Positions 26,209-35,288 are shown, counted from the first letter of the stretch. The stretch is 64,000 nt of DNA from Bacillota bacterium (GCA_023437365.1 JAEZGK010000015.1:124001-188000), one strand, 5' to 3'. Notes: generated by a model not told the origin, from the sequence alone. Numbers and translations: made by a program.

Positions 26209-26237
26209 TTGACGGTACCCTTGAATAATAGTACAAT
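26209..26237 (+). promoter_or_regulatory. Sigma-A promoter of the ATC-hydrolase-type gene
   Basis: TTGACG (26209-26214), 17-base spacer, TACAAT (26232-26237), 58 bases before the start codon. Confidence 0.72.
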
Positions 26238-26294
26238 TTTCCAAACGTAGTTTGTTTGGTTACATTTGAATTATTTTACGGGGGAGGAAATCCA

Positions 26295-26840
26295 ATGGAT
26301 TATTTACTTGAGGCGTTTTCTTATCTTACTCCGGCATTTGAACAGAAATCGGTTGATCTGATGCCGCTAGAGGAAACGGAAAAAGCAATTGTCAAGGAGT
26401 TGATTGCCGGTTGGGGAAAAATTAACACCGAAGAGCTACTGAAGGGGATGTCAGAGAAATACGGTAAGGCTGCACTGGAGGCAGTCGGAAAATTTATTGC
26501 TGAAAGTACCAAGGAAGATTGGGCTGCTGCCGGAGCACGGGAGGCACACGAAGGAACCGAGCTTCAGGATTTTATTCGCGTGCTGTGGGGGCCGCTTGCA
26601 GAACAGGGCTTTGTATATACCTCGGAAACCAAAGGTGCTAATATGGAGTTTCATGTTACCAAATGTCCCTTACATGATTTGGCTGAAAAGACGGGTCTGA
26701 ATGACTGGCTGTACCAGCTGGCCTGTGCCACTGATTTTTATTCGTCAACTTCCTTCAGCCCAAAAATCAACTTTTCAAGAGCAAAGACACTGATGGAAGG
26801 CTGTGATTGCTGTAATCATTGCTATACTTACAAAAGCTAG
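26295..26840 (+). CDS. L-2-amino-thiazoline-4-carboxylate hydrolase family protein
   Basis: This 181-residue protein ends with the Cys-rich signature YQLACATDFYSSTSFSPKIN followed by RAKTLMEGCDCCNHCY. That motif marks the ATC hydrolase family. Founding members open a thiazoline ring to S-carbamoyl/cysteine products, but most clostridial members are uncharacterised and the three-Cys cluster suggests a metal or redox site. ATG 26295 follows GGGGGAGG. The DUF3795 gene starts 15 bases after its stop, so they share an operon. Confidence 0.75.
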   Translation: MDYLLEAFSYLTPAFEQKSVDLMPLEETEKAIVKELIAGWGKINTEELLKGMSEKYGKAALEAVGKFIAESTKEDWAAAGAREAHEGTELQDFIRVLWGPLAEQGFVYTSETKGANMEFHVTKCPLHDLAEKTGLNDWLYQLACATDFYSSTSFSPKINFSRAKTLMEGCDCCNHCYTYKS

Positions 26841-26855
26841 AGGGGAGATAAGGAT

Positions 26856-27293
26856 ATGAAAGAGGCATTGGTAGGATACTGCGGATTGTATTGCGGAGGT
26901 TGTCCGGAATATCAAAAAACCCAGGCAGGGAATCCATCTGTTGGAGAAAACGGAAAGCTGAATCTGTGTGACGGTTGCAAATCTGATAGAGCAACCTTTT
27001 GGTGTACAGAGTGTGAGATAAAGAAATGTAACCGAACGAAGGGCTTGAGCTTTTGTTCAGAATGCGGAGAATATCCTTGTGAGATGCTGAATGGTTTCCT
27101 TCATGCTGAGGATTATGTATATCATATGGAGATACTGGAGGATTTCGAGGAGATGAAAAAGACAGGCATCGAAGCATGGTATAAGAATAAAGAACAGGCA
27201 TACTATTGTAAAAGCTGCAATCATCTAAACAATTGGTTTGAACAGGAATGTACCGGATGCGGTACAAAGCTGAAGAACGGAAAAAATATATAA
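26856..27293 (+). CDS. DUF3795 cysteine-rich protein
   Basis: This 145-residue protein opens with GYCGLYCGGCPEYQ, continues with LCDGCKSDRATFWCTECEIKKC and CSECGEYPCEML, and ends with a zinc-ribbon pair CKSCN and CTGCG. These are hallmarks of DUF3795, a metal-binding family without known function. It is the second gene of a two-gene operon with the ATC-hydrolase-type gene and is closed by a strong terminator. Confidence 0.82.
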   Translation: MKEALVGYCGLYCGGCPEYQKTQAGNPSVGENGKLNLCDGCKSDRATFWCTECEIKKCNRTKGLSFCSECGEYPCEMLNGFLHAEDYVYHMEILEDFEEMKKTGIEAWYKNKEQAYYCKSCNHLNNWFEQECTGCGTKLKNGKNI

Positions 27294-27337
27294 GCATCTT
27301 TTCGGGTGTTATAAATATGATAACCATGTAAAATACA

Positions 27338-27404
27338 GACTCCGAGGGTTCCCTCCTGACCGGATATAAGCCGGCAGGTTGAAGGAATGCTTCGGAGTCT
27401 TTGT
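27338..27404 (+). terminator. Intrinsic terminator
   Basis: GACTCCGA (27338-27345) pairs with TCGGAGTC (27392-27399), followed by TTTG; an inner CCGG/CCGG-type stem lies in the loop. It separates the convergent DUF3795 and LuxR-type genes. Confidence 0.7.
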
Positions 27405-27421
27405 TACAGATGACAGGGGTT

Positions 27422-28174
27422 CTATTTAACCCAGTAATCCCGACAGTCCTTTGACCGATCCATAAAGCCGTATTCTATCAAATATCTGCGTATGGTTGGG
27501 AAATCATCATAAATATTTTTTAGTATTTGATTTACTTCTTTTTCTGAATAAATCTTCCCTTTTTCAAATTGCTCCAGGATTTTCTGAAGAGTAACTATCT
27601 TTTTCTTTTCCTTTGCCGAGAAAAGCTTTAGCTTTAGCGGTGACAGGCTGAAGAAAACCGCGGAGAGTATCTTCTCCCGCTCTTCCTTTGTGATTACATA
27701 TCGATCATCAATCATATTAGCTCCTTCATGTATCGGAATCAGTGCGTCCTTGTCAGATGGAGTCCCTTCCATCGTGAGCTCATACAAGGAAAGATAAAGC
27801 TTTGCCTGCTTTGCTTTTTCCCGAAAGCTGAACTTTTGATGCCTTACTGTCGAGGCTGTTATTCCCAGCTTTTGCGCTATGGCTTGGTCAGAAAGGCCGT
27901 TGTGGATCAGACTTAATAATTCCTTCTGTTTTTCTGTGATTGTATTATACTTGCTATCGCTTTCCAGCAGGTGCCGGAACATGCCTTCATGTGCTTGCTC
28001 CACATGAAGGCAGACAGCATGTAAGGCGTCATAGTATCGTTCTCCGAACTTGAAAATCTCCCCTTCTGCAAAGCGTTCGCCGCAGAGCATGCAGCAGTAG
28101 GTATGGGTAGCTGCTTCGTAATAGTAACCCTGCTTTATGGATTCAACCGGATATTCATCTAGATTAATGTTCAT
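27422..28174 (-). CDS. LuxR-type HTH regulator with DUF2087 domain
   Basis: This 250-residue protein has an N-terminal CxxC (CCMLCGERF) of zinc-ribbon type. A LuxR-like helix-turn-helix follows (LLSLIHNGLSDQAIAQKLGITASTVRHQ, described as residues about 87-114). The C-terminal DUF2087 domain reads IVTLQKILEQFEKGKIYSEK, then VNQILKNIYDDFPTIRRYLIEYG. Such proteins are transcription factors of unknown signal. A consensus promoter lies upstream, flanked by repeated AACTGCAAAAA motifs that may be its own operator. Confidence 0.75.
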   Translation of the reverse strand: MNINLDEYPVESIKQGYYYEAATHTYCCMLCGERFAEGEIFKFGERYYDALHAVCLHVEQAHEGMFRHLLESDSKYNTITEKQKELLSLIHNGLSDQAIAQKLGITASTVRHQKFSFREKAKQAKLYLSLYELTMEGTPSDKDALIPIHEGANMIDDRYVITKEEREKILSAVFFSLSPLKLKLFSAKEKKKIVTLQKILEQFEKGKIYSEKEVNQILKNIYDDFPTIRRYLIEYGFMDRSKDCRDYWVK

Positions 28175-28204
28175 ATGGACTCCCTATCTCATTTGGATAA
28201 ACAT

Positions 28205-28233
28205 ATTATAAAATTGTTTATTTAAAGTGTCAA
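28205..28233 (-). promoter_or_regulatory. Sigma-A promoter of the LuxR/DUF2087 gene
   Basis: On the minus strand TTGACA (28228-28233), 17-base spacer, TATAAT (28205-28210): a full consensus promoter. Confidence 0.82.
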
Positions 28234-28246
28234 CATAAATTTTGAA

Positions 28247-28295
28247 AATTGCAAAAAATAAATTTACAAACTGCAAAAAGGACAAACTGCAAAAA
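28247..28295. repeat. Three direct repeats of (A)AACTGCAAAAA
   Basis: AATTGCAAAAA (28247-28257), AAACTGCAAAAA (28268-28279) and AAACTGCAAAAA (28284-28295) lie just upstream of the LuxR-gene promoter, spaced 16-21 bases. They may be regulator sites. Confidence 0.5.
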
Positions 28296-28576
28296 TGATT
28301 GATACACAGGTAATTAATCTTCACGGTTAGGTTTAAAATTTAATTAAATTTCCGGGGAAGGATTAGACAGAGGAATAGGAAGGAGGTATAATATTAGCTG
28401 TCATTACTTCCATTTCCTATCGAAGACTACTCAGAGAATTCATAGGGTACCTTTCTGTAAAAGACTTGAAACATATGGTTTCAAATGTTAAAATATGGTG
28501 AAAGGTTTACTGTTGGAACACCGGATGATCGGTATTCAAAGGCAAATGAAGAGATGGAATGAAAGGAAAAGCTAGT

Positions 28577-30154
28577 ATGAATGAGAAGAAAAACAGGAGA
28601 AGCATCAGGAACAGTATTATTGTGGTGGCTGTTGTCCTGATTGCTTATACTATAACCTGTTATGTTATGATAGACCGCTACTCCGGTAAAATAGATGGGG
28701 TTGATGAGGATTCCAGAAAAGAATTGATTGCAGTGACCTTAGACCATATGACCACGCTGCCCCTGCCTGATTCTGACACCTCAGCAGAGTGGGAATGCGG
28801 GACCTTCTACAGTCATATTTCAAAAACTGATATGGAAGCTTACTTAAGAAGACTATCGGAAGCGGGCTGGAAGAATTATGACGGCAAAGCACTTAGCAGA
28901 GACATTCCCTTGGGAACTACAGAGTATGAACTGGTACACGGCGATCATCTGCTTCAATTGATTACTTTTTTTGAGGATCCTGATATCGCATTTTATAATA
29001 GTATTCTTGTATATTATGATGATGACATATCTGTCAGCGAGCTAAAAGGCAGAAAGGGTGCCATGACAAAAGAAGATGCCCTTCCTCTCATCCAGTATCA
29101 GGTAGATGAATTGTCCAGACAAGGTACGGTTTCCGATAATAAAGATAAGGTGACCGGCTTGTTTGAGATTAATATCGATAAAGGCTTTGATAGACTGCAG
29201 CTGCAGGCGTTTGCAGCATACAGCGATATGGGTTTTACAGGCTGCTTTCTGGTTAGAAACGGGATTATAACCTATGTGCGGGGCAACCTGGCGAACTCCC
29301 ATGTACTGGACGTTGATCAGGACGGAAAATATGAGATACTTGATTCTTACGATTCCTGGAGAGGGAACACCTATAGGCTGGAGTTGGTAGCCTACGAGTA
29401 TGTGAATCCGGAAGCTTTTAATTCTCTCACGGAAATTCTGGTGCAGAAATATTACACCTGCCTCGTTCCGGTTGATGGTCATGATGTGTTTAAATTGAAT
29501 ATGGACCGGGCTGAAACCGTAACTTTGATCGGCGAGACCAAAGATTACGGGAAGCTTCAGGTAGTGGACGGAAGCTTTACCATATTAGGAGAGGAAGCCG
29601 AAAGCTTCCTGACCTGGTCAGCTTCCTTTGATCAGAGCCGCCTGAGTATGATACAAAAGGAAATTCCGGAGAATCCTCCCTTGGTCAATATCAGTCTTGA
29701 TTCCTCAAAGCTGGATTACATCATAAGGAGGTCCGATTGGGACGGAAGGACAGAAGCGACCGAGATCAGTAAGCTGGTGGAGGCCTTTGATACAGAGTAT
29801 CCGAGGATACCGCTGATCAGCCTAGAGACAGCTGCTGTCAATGAAAGTGCACTCAGAATTATCATTGATTTCGGAAAGTGTATACCGGACAGCATTCGGG
29901 TTTATGATGCCATGCTAACGGAGAATAATATGCTCCGTTATAATATTAATACGGAGCAGGCGGTTCAGATTATGGATGACAGCAGGGTATCCTTTCCGCT
30001 TTCCCAGCATTTTGCGTATTATCTCAGTTCAGATCTCAAGGATGATGATAAGGAATGGAGAAGACTGTTTCAGATTGTCTGCACTTGGAAGGACAAGGAA
30101 TGTACCTATGCATTCCTATTGAATACAAAAGGAAAGTCTGCGAAGCAAAATTAA
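28577..30154 (+). CDS. Membrane-anchored protein of unknown function
   Basis: This 525-residue protein has one N-terminal membrane helix (NSIIVVAVVLIAYTITCYVMI) and a large extracytoplasmic part. The segment HVLDVDQDGKYEILDSYDSW resembles an FG-GAP/VCBS Ca2+ loop (near residue 245), recalling the protein at 9639-10370. No catalytic motif is visible. ATG 28577 has AAAGGA at 28562; ATG 28559 is possible. A promoter-like TTAGAC, 18 bases, TATAAT precedes it at about 28367-28396. Confidence 0.6.
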   Translation: MNEKKNRRSIRNSIIVVAVVLIAYTITCYVMIDRYSGKIDGVDEDSRKELIAVTLDHMTTLPLPDSDTSAEWECGTFYSHISKTDMEAYLRRLSEAGWKNYDGKALSRDIPLGTTEYELVHGDHLLQLITFFEDPDIAFYNSILVYYDDDISVSELKGRKGAMTKEDALPLIQYQVDELSRQGTVSDNKDKVTGLFEINIDKGFDRLQLQAFAAYSDMGFTGCFLVRNGIITYVRGNLANSHVLDVDQDGKYEILDSYDSWRGNTYRLELVAYEYVNPEAFNSLTEILVQKYYTCLVPVDGHDVFKLNMDRAETVTLIGETKDYGKLQVVDGSFTILGEEAESFLTWSASFDQSRLSMIQKEIPENPPLVNISLDSSKLDYIIRRSDWDGRTEATEISKLVEAFDTEYPRIPLISLETAAVNESALRIIIDFGKCIPDSIRVYDAMLTENNMLRYNINTEQAVQIMDDSRVSFPLSQHFAYYLSSDLKDDDKEWRRLFQIVCTWKDKECTYAFLLNTKGKSAKQN

Positions 30155-30189
30155 TTTTTTTATATAGCCGAGAATTCAAAACTTCAGTA

Positions 30190-30218
30190 TTTACAAACTA
30201 AGAATAATAAGATATAAT
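30190..30218 (+). promoter_or_regulatory. Sigma-A promoter of the hydEGF cluster
   Basis: TTTACA (30190-30195), 17-base spacer, TATAAT (30213-30218). It predicts an unusually long leader of about 365 nt before hydE. Confidence 0.75.
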
Positions 30219-30388
30219 TGTTAAATAAATAACAAAATATACGTTCTGACAACAAGGGTGCGCCCGAGTTTAAGGCGGAGAATAGAGAAGAAACATCCGG
30301 AATTCGTATCAAGAGGATCTTAAGCTGTTAGCTATATTATGCTGAGGCCAAAGATTATCCTTTCAGTATTACTTCGGATTTTATTACT

Positions 30389-30420
30389 ATCCTTGTGCCT
30401 TTGGGCACAGGGATTTTTTT
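30389..30420 (+). terminator. Intrinsic terminator inside the hydE leader
   Basis: ATCCTTGTGCC (30389-30399) pairs with GGCACAGGGAT (30403-30413), followed by seven T. It stands between the promoter at 30190 and hydE, so it is a candidate attenuator. Confidence 0.82.
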
Positions 30421-30552
30421 ATGTAATAGTAAAGTGCGTCCTATTACATAAAAACGCTCCGCATAGCGAACAAGTTCGCTTTGGGATGCGCACCTCAGCG
30501 AATAAGCGCTTATTGCATAAGCGTTCGGAAGTGATTGCTTCGCAATCCACTT
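30421..30552 (+). other. String of short hairpins before hydE
   Basis: GTAATAG/CTATTAC, AGCGAAC/GTTCGCT and ATTGC/GCAAT hairpins follow one another between the terminator and hydE. GTGCG (about 30435) and GCGCAC (about 30487) can close an outer stem. No gene is supported here; a stable leader or processing RNA is possible. Confidence 0.4.
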
Positions 30553-30588
30553 AGGCGTATCAAATCTATCGGAAAGCAGGAAGAGAAC

Positions 30589-31656
30589 ATGGAAGAAATA
30601 AGACACCTGATCGCCCGGCTGGAGAAACAAAGTTTCTTGTCGAAGGAGGAATTCATAACCTTACTATCTCATATCGAGGAAGAGGATACGGCTTATCTTC
30701 GGGAAAGAGCAAGAGCTGTGGCGCAGAAGAATTTTGATCATCGTATTTATACCCGCGGTTTGATTGAATTTACGAATTACTGCAAGAATGACTGTTATTA
30801 CTGCGGGATTAGAAGAAGTAACCGGGCAGTGAAGCGTTACCGCCTAACCAAGGAAGAAATCCTCGATTGCTGTAGGGAAGGCTATGAGCTTGGTTTTCGG
30901 ACGTTTGTGCTCCAGGGCGGTGAAGACGGCAGCTATAGTGACGATGCTTTGGTAGACATAATTATGTCTATTAAGGAAGACTTTGCTGATTGTGCATTGA
31001 CGCTCTCTATAGGAGAACGCAGTTATAAAAGCTATGAGAGATTTTATCAGGCAGGAGCTGACCGCTACCTGTTAAGGCATGAAACAGCGAATGAAGAGCA
31101 TTATGCCAGGCTGCACCCTGAGAATTTAAGCTTAAGAAATAGAAAGGAATGCTTATCTAATCTAAAGAAAATCGGCTATCAGGTAGGAGCCGGCTTTATG
31201 GTGGGATCTCCCTATCAGACTATGGAGAATATTGCGGAGGATCTGCTCTTTCTGAAGGAGCTTTCCCCGGAGATGGTTGGAATCGGACCCTTTCTTCCCC
31301 ACCATGAGACTCCTTTTGCAGAGGAGCCGAAGGGTTCTATGGAGTTGACCTTACTACTGATTAGTATCCTAAGACTGATGCTTCCGGAAGCGTTGATTCC
31401 TGCTACAACGGCACTTGGAACCATCCATCCGAAGGGAAGAGAGGAAGGAATACTGTCCGGCGCCAATGTAGTGATGCCGAATCTCTCCCCCACAAGAGTC
31501 CGGAAGAATTATGAGCTTTATGATAATAAAATTTGCACCGGGGATGAAGCGGCTGAATGCCGTTATTGCCTTGACCGAAGGATGAAGGGCATCGGTTATG
31601 AGCTTACGGTGGACAGAGGCGACCATCAACGGAGCATGCAGACAGAGGAAAAGTGA
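30589..31656 (+). CDS. hydE: [FeFe]-hydrogenase maturase HydE (radical SAM)
   Basis: HydE is a radical SAM enzyme that helps build the 2Fe subcluster of the [FeFe]-hydrogenase H-cluster. The 355-residue protein has the CxxxCxxC motif CKNDCYYC (Cys65, 69, 72) preceded by GLIEFTNYC. It also has FVLQGGEDGSY, SIGERS, LRHETAN and MVGSPYQT, all typical of HydE (BioB/ThiH-like barrel). ATG 30589 follows AGGAAGAG. Its last codons are the first unit of a 38-bp tandem repeat. hydG and hydF follow. Confidence 0.94.
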   Translation: MEEIRHLIARLEKQSFLSKEEFITLLSHIEEEDTAYLRERARAVAQKNFDHRIYTRGLIEFTNYCKNDCYYCGIRRSNRAVKRYRLTKEEILDCCREGYELGFRTFVLQGGEDGSYSDDALVDIIMSIKEDFADCALTLSIGERSYKSYERFYQAGADRYLLRHETANEEHYARLHPENLSLRNRKECLSNLKKIGYQVGAGFMVGSPYQTMENIAEDLLFLKELSPEMVGIGPFLPHHETPFAEEPKGSMELTLLLISILRLMLPEALIPATTALGTIHPKGREEGILSGANVVMPNLSPTRVRKNYELYDNKICTGDEAAECRYCLDRRMKGIGYELTVDRGDHQRSMQTEEK

Positions 31657-31737
31657 AGGAAACTCAACAGAGAAAGCAGACAGAGGAAAAGTTAAAGAGA
31701 CTCAACATAGTAAGCAGACAGAAGAAAAGTGAAGGAG
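31638..31737 (+). repeat. 38-bp tandem repeat starting inside hydE
   Basis: Units begin at 31638, 31676 and 31714 with GCAGACAGAGGAAAAGT or one-base variants. The first unit encodes the last residues of HydE and its stop; the last supplies the hydG ribosome binding site (AAGGAG). About 2.6 copies. Confidence 0.88.
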
Positions 31738-31745
31738 AAATAATT

Positions 31746-33164
31746 ATGTATGATGTGAAATCCAAAAAAGCAGAAGAGTTTATCAACCATGAAGAAATTC
31801 TTGCAACCCTGGAATATGCCAAAGAGAATAAGAACAACCGGGAGTTGATTGACAGTATCCTAAAGAAGGCGGAGGAATGTAAGGGGATTACCCATAGGGA
31901 GGCTTCTGTTCTGCTGGAATGCGAGCTTGAGGATGAGGTGCAAAGGATGTTCGAGCTGGCCGTAAGAATTAAGGAGAGATTCTATGGTAACCGTATCGTT
32001 ATGTTCGCACCGCTTTACCTCTCCAATTATTGTGTTAACGGTTGCGTATATTGTCCGTACCATTATGTGAATAAGCATATTCCGAGAAAAAAGCTGACCC
32101 AGGAAGAGATACGCCGTGAGGTAATTGCCCTTCAGGATATGGGACATAAGCGGCTGGCTTTGGAGGCGGGGGAAGATCCGGTCAATAATCCGCTGGAATA
32201 TATTCTGGAGAGTATCCGTACGATTTATTCCATCCAGCATAAGAATGGTGCCATCCGCAGAGTCAATGTCAATATAGCCGCTACTACAGTGGAGGATTAC
32301 AGGAAGCTTAAGGAGGCCGGAATTGGTACTTATATTCTCTTCCAGGAGACCTATCATAAGGAGAATTACGAAAAGCTCCATCCCACAGGTCCGAAGCATA
32401 ATTATGCTTATCATACGGAGGCGATGGACCGTGCTATGGAAGCAGGGATTGATGATGTCGGCTTAGGTGTGTTGTATGGTCTGAATATGTACCGCTATGA
32501 CTTTGCCGGAATTCTCATGCATGCGGAGCACCTGGAAGCAGCTATGGGTGTCGGGCCACATACGATCAGTGTTCCCCGAATTCGCCCTGCGGAGGACATC
32601 GACCCGAATTCCTTTAAGGATTCTATTTCTGATGAAATCTTTGAGAAGATTGTAGCTATCCTAAGGATAGCAGTACCCTATACCGGGATCATCGTATCCA
32701 CAAGAGAATCTCAAAAAAGCAGGGAGAAGGTATTAAAGCTTGGCGTATCCCAGATCAGCGGCGGCTCCAAGACCAGCGTCGGCGGATATGCATCACCCGA
32801 ACCGGAGGAGGAGAGCTCTGCTCAGTTTGATGTAGAGGATACCCGAACTCTGGATGAGATCGTCAATTGGCTGCTCGCCCAGGGACACATTCCGAGCTTC
32901 TGTACCGCCTGCTACAGGGAAGGAAGAACCGGTGACCGGTTCATGCAGCTGGTGAAATCAGGTCAGATTGCAAATTGCTGCCAGCCGAATGCTCTGATGA
33001 CGCTGAAGGAGTATCTGGAGGATTATGCTTCTCCGGATACGAAAGCAAAGGGAGAGGCGCTGATTGAGGAAGAGCTGACTCGTATACCGAACGAGAAGGT
33101 TCATCGGATTGCGAAGGAGAATCTGGTGAAGATAGCGGATGGCAGCAGGGACTTTAGATTTTAA
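31746..33164 (+). CDS. hydG: [FeFe]-hydrogenase maturase HydG (radical SAM)
   Basis: HydG cleaves tyrosine to give CO and CN- ligands bound to iron for the H-cluster. The 472-residue protein has CVNGCVYCPYHYVN (Cys96, 100, 103), followed by IPRKKLTQEEI. The C-terminal auxiliary-cluster motif CTACYREGRTGDRFM matches HydG, including the Cys pair and the extra Cys-rich tail (IANCCQPNAL). ATG 31746 follows AAGGAG; the frame from 31653 covers the repeat array and has no site. Co-transcribed with hydE. Confidence 0.95.
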   Translation: MYDVKSKKAEEFINHEEILATLEYAKENKNNRELIDSILKKAEECKGITHREASVLLECELEDEVQRMFELAVRIKERFYGNRIVMFAPLYLSNYCVNGCVYCPYHYVNKHIPRKKLTQEEIRREVIALQDMGHKRLALEAGEDPVNNPLEYILESIRTIYSIQHKNGAIRRVNVNIAATTVEDYRKLKEAGIGTYILFQETYHKENYEKLHPTGPKHNYAYHTEAMDRAMEAGIDDVGLGVLYGLNMYRYDFAGILMHAEHLEAAMGVGPHTISVPRIRPAEDIDPNSFKDSISDEIFEKIVAILRIAVPYTGIIVSTRESQKSREKVLKLGVSQISGGSKTSVGGYASPEPEEESSAQFDVEDTRTLDEIVNWLLAQGHIPSFCTACYREGRTGDRFMQLVKSGQIANCCQPNALMTLKEYLEDYASPDTKAKGEALIEEELTRIPNEKVHRIAKENLVKIADGSRDFRF

Positions 33165-33273
33165 TAAAACAGGGATGGATTAATTTACAAGAATTGATAT
33201 ACTATTATTTAAGAAATCAGGAAGCAGTTTACCAATAAGGCTGAGTAGAGTCAGCTGCAGGAGGATATATTGC

Positions 33274-34467
33274 ATGAGTTTAAACAGTACACCGAGAGCG
33301 AATCAGCTTCACATCGGTATTTTTGGAAAGAGAAACAGTGGCAAGTCGACCCTTATCAACGCTTTAACGGGTCATAATACAGCACTGGTATCGGAGGTTG
33401 CCGGAACAACGACAGACCCGGTCTATAAAACGATTGAAATTTATGGAATAGGCCCGTGCGTATTGATTGATACGGCAGGCTTTGATGATACGGGATATCT
33501 GGGGCAAATGCGTGTAGAGAAGACCAAGCTCGCTATGGAAAAGACAGATGTTGCATTGATTGTCTGCAGCGAGGAGGATATCTCCCAGGAGCTCGAGTGG
33601 GCAAAGGCCTTCAAGGAGCATAAGGCGGCTGTGGTGATGGTCATCAACAAGATTGACCAGATCAGCAATACGGACAAGATCCGGAATAAGCTCTATGAAG
33701 CAATGAAGGAGGAGCCGATTAAGATCAGTGCCATCTCAAAGCTTGGTATCGAAAGGATCAGAGAAGAGATTATCCGCAAGCTTCCCGAGGATTATGATTC
33801 AAAAAGCATTACCGGGAACCTGGTTGAGGAGGGAGACACTGTGCTGCTGGTTATGCCTCAGGATATTCAGGCACCGAAGGGTCGTCTGATTCTGCCCCAG
33901 GTACAGACTCTGCGTGAACTTTTAGACAAGAAATGTCTGGTGCTCAGCAGTACAGCGGATAAATACGAAGAAGCATTGAGAAGCCTGAATCAGCCACCAA
34001 AGCTGATCATCACAGATTCACAGGTGTTTCAGCTGGTGTACGAGAAGAAGCCAAAAGAAAGTTTACTTACTTCCTTCTCTGTACTATACGCCAGTCATAA
34101 AGGAGATATTGACTACTTTGTAAAAAGTGCGACAGCCCTTGATCTACTGACAGAGCAGTCTAAGGTTCTGATTGCTGAGGCTTGTACCCATGTTCCTCTG
34201 GAGGAGGATATCGGAAGGGAGAAGCTGCCCAGGATGCTCCGCAAGAAATGCGGAGAAGGGCTTACAATCGTAAATGTCAGCGGGAATGATTTCCCTAAGG
34301 ATTTATCGGGATATGACCTGATTATTCAATGCGGTGCCTGTATGTTCAACCGCAAATATGTCATGAGCAGAGTGGAGCAGGCAAAAGCCCAGGAGGTCCC
34401 GATGACCAATTATGGAGTTACGATAGCCTATCTGACAAACATTCTTGATAAGTTAGCACTGACTTAA
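33274..34467 (+). CDS. hydF: [FeFe]-hydrogenase maturation GTPase HydF
   Basis: HydF is the GTPase scaffold that carries the 2Fe precursor and hands it to apo-hydrogenase. The 397-residue protein has the P-loop GKRNSGKST (residues 18-26), G3 DTAGFDD and G4 NKID. The C-terminal cluster-binding motif is CTHVP followed by CGAC. AGGAGG precedes the ATG. It ends the hydE-hydG-hydF set; no hydrogenase gene is in the window. Confidence 0.94.
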   Translation: MSLNSTPRANQLHIGIFGKRNSGKSTLINALTGHNTALVSEVAGTTTDPVYKTIEIYGIGPCVLIDTAGFDDTGYLGQMRVEKTKLAMEKTDVALIVCSEEDISQELEWAKAFKEHKAAVVMVINKIDQISNTDKIRNKLYEAMKEEPIKISAISKLGIERIREEIIRKLPEDYDSKSITGNLVEEGDTVLLVMPQDIQAPKGRLILPQVQTLRELLDKKCLVLSSTADKYEEALRSLNQPPKLIITDSQVFQLVYEKKPKESLLTSFSVLYASHKGDIDYFVKSATALDLLTEQSKVLIAEACTHVPLEEDIGREKLPRMLRKKCGEGLTIVNVSGNDFPKDLSGYDLIIQCGACMFNRKYVMSRVEQAKAQEVPMTNYGVTIAYLTNILDKLALT

Positions 34468-34508
34468 GCAGTCACAGCTTTATAGCTTAGTATGGGGAAG
34501 GTACGGGT

Positions 34509-35006
34509 GTGAAGATGGAAATTCTGATAAGACAATATAGACAGAATGATTTACCGGTTATGATAGAAATATGGAATGAGGTTGTGGAGGAAGGGATAGC
34601 TTTTCCTCAGACAGAGCCGCTTACCCGGAAGGAGGGAGAGCTCTTCTTCGGAGAGCAGACATATTGTGGGGTCGCAGAAAATACCGAGTCCAAAGAGGTA
34701 TTGGGATTATATATATTGCACCCGAACAATATCGGCAGATGCGGTCATATATCCAATGCCAGCTACGCCGTCAAAAGCAATGCAAGAGGGAAGCATATCG
34801 GGGAGATGCTGGTAGAGGATAGTTTAGTCAAAGGAAAAGAGCTGGGGTTTTCGCTGCTTCAATTCAATGCAGTCGTAAAAACCAATTATTCTGCCAGACA
34901 TGTCTATGAAAAGCTTGGGTTTACGCAATTGGGTATCATACCGAAGGGCTTCTTATTAAAGGATGGCACCTATGAGGATATTGTTCTCTATTACCATGAG
35001 CTGTAA
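34509..35006 (+). CDS. GNAT family N-acetyltransferase
   Basis: This 165-residue GNAT protein begins IRQYRQNDLPVMIEIWNEVV and has the acetyl-CoA site ARGKHIGEMLVEDSL (Q/RxxGxG/A-like) and YEKLGFTQLGIIPKGF. It resembles the phosphinothricin-acetyltransferase branch. GTG 34509 follows GGAAGG (34496-34501); ATG 34515 is possible. Its last codons (YHEL and stop) form the first unit of a 34-bp tandem repeat array. Substrate unknown. Confidence 0.8.
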   Translation: MKMEILIRQYRQNDLPVMIEIWNEVVEEGIAFPQTEPLTRKEGELFFGEQTYCGVAENTESKEVLGLYILHPNNIGRCGHISNASYAVKSNARGKHIGEMLVEDSLVKGKELGFSLLQFNAVVKTNYSARHVYEKLGFTQLGIIPKGFLLKDGTYEDIVLYYHEL

Positions 35007-35215
35007 GCAGAGGACATGTTCCTGTTTCATGAGCTGTTATCAAGAGAAGGATTTTTTGTTACCTGAGCTTTAATCAGAGGAAATGCTCTCAGTTACCATG
35101 AATTGTAATTAATATAATGCTTCTCTGTTATGAACTGTAATCAATATAATGCTTCTCTTTTTCCTGAACTATATGAAAAGGAAATGTTCTCAGTTGCCTG
35201 AGCTGTTATCATAGG
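34991..35215 (+). repeat. Degenerate 34-bp tandem repeat starting in the GNAT gene
   Basis: About seven units begin at 34991, 35025, 35059, 35093, 35128, 35160 and 35194, each like TTACCATGAGCTGTAATCA followed by GGA/ATG and TTCTC. The first unit contains the end of the GNAT frame and stop. No spacer-repeat alternation, so not a CRISPR. Confidence 0.82.
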
Positions 35216-35288
35216 ATCATCGGATAGCTGCTCAGGAAAGCAGCAAGAAGAAAAGGAACAATTACTAAGTCAGTAGGGGGATACTTTT

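Noticed and set aside
30339..30554. 71-codon ORF in the hydE leader
   Set aside because: No ribosome binding site, and it runs through the terminator hairpin; not a convincing leader peptide.
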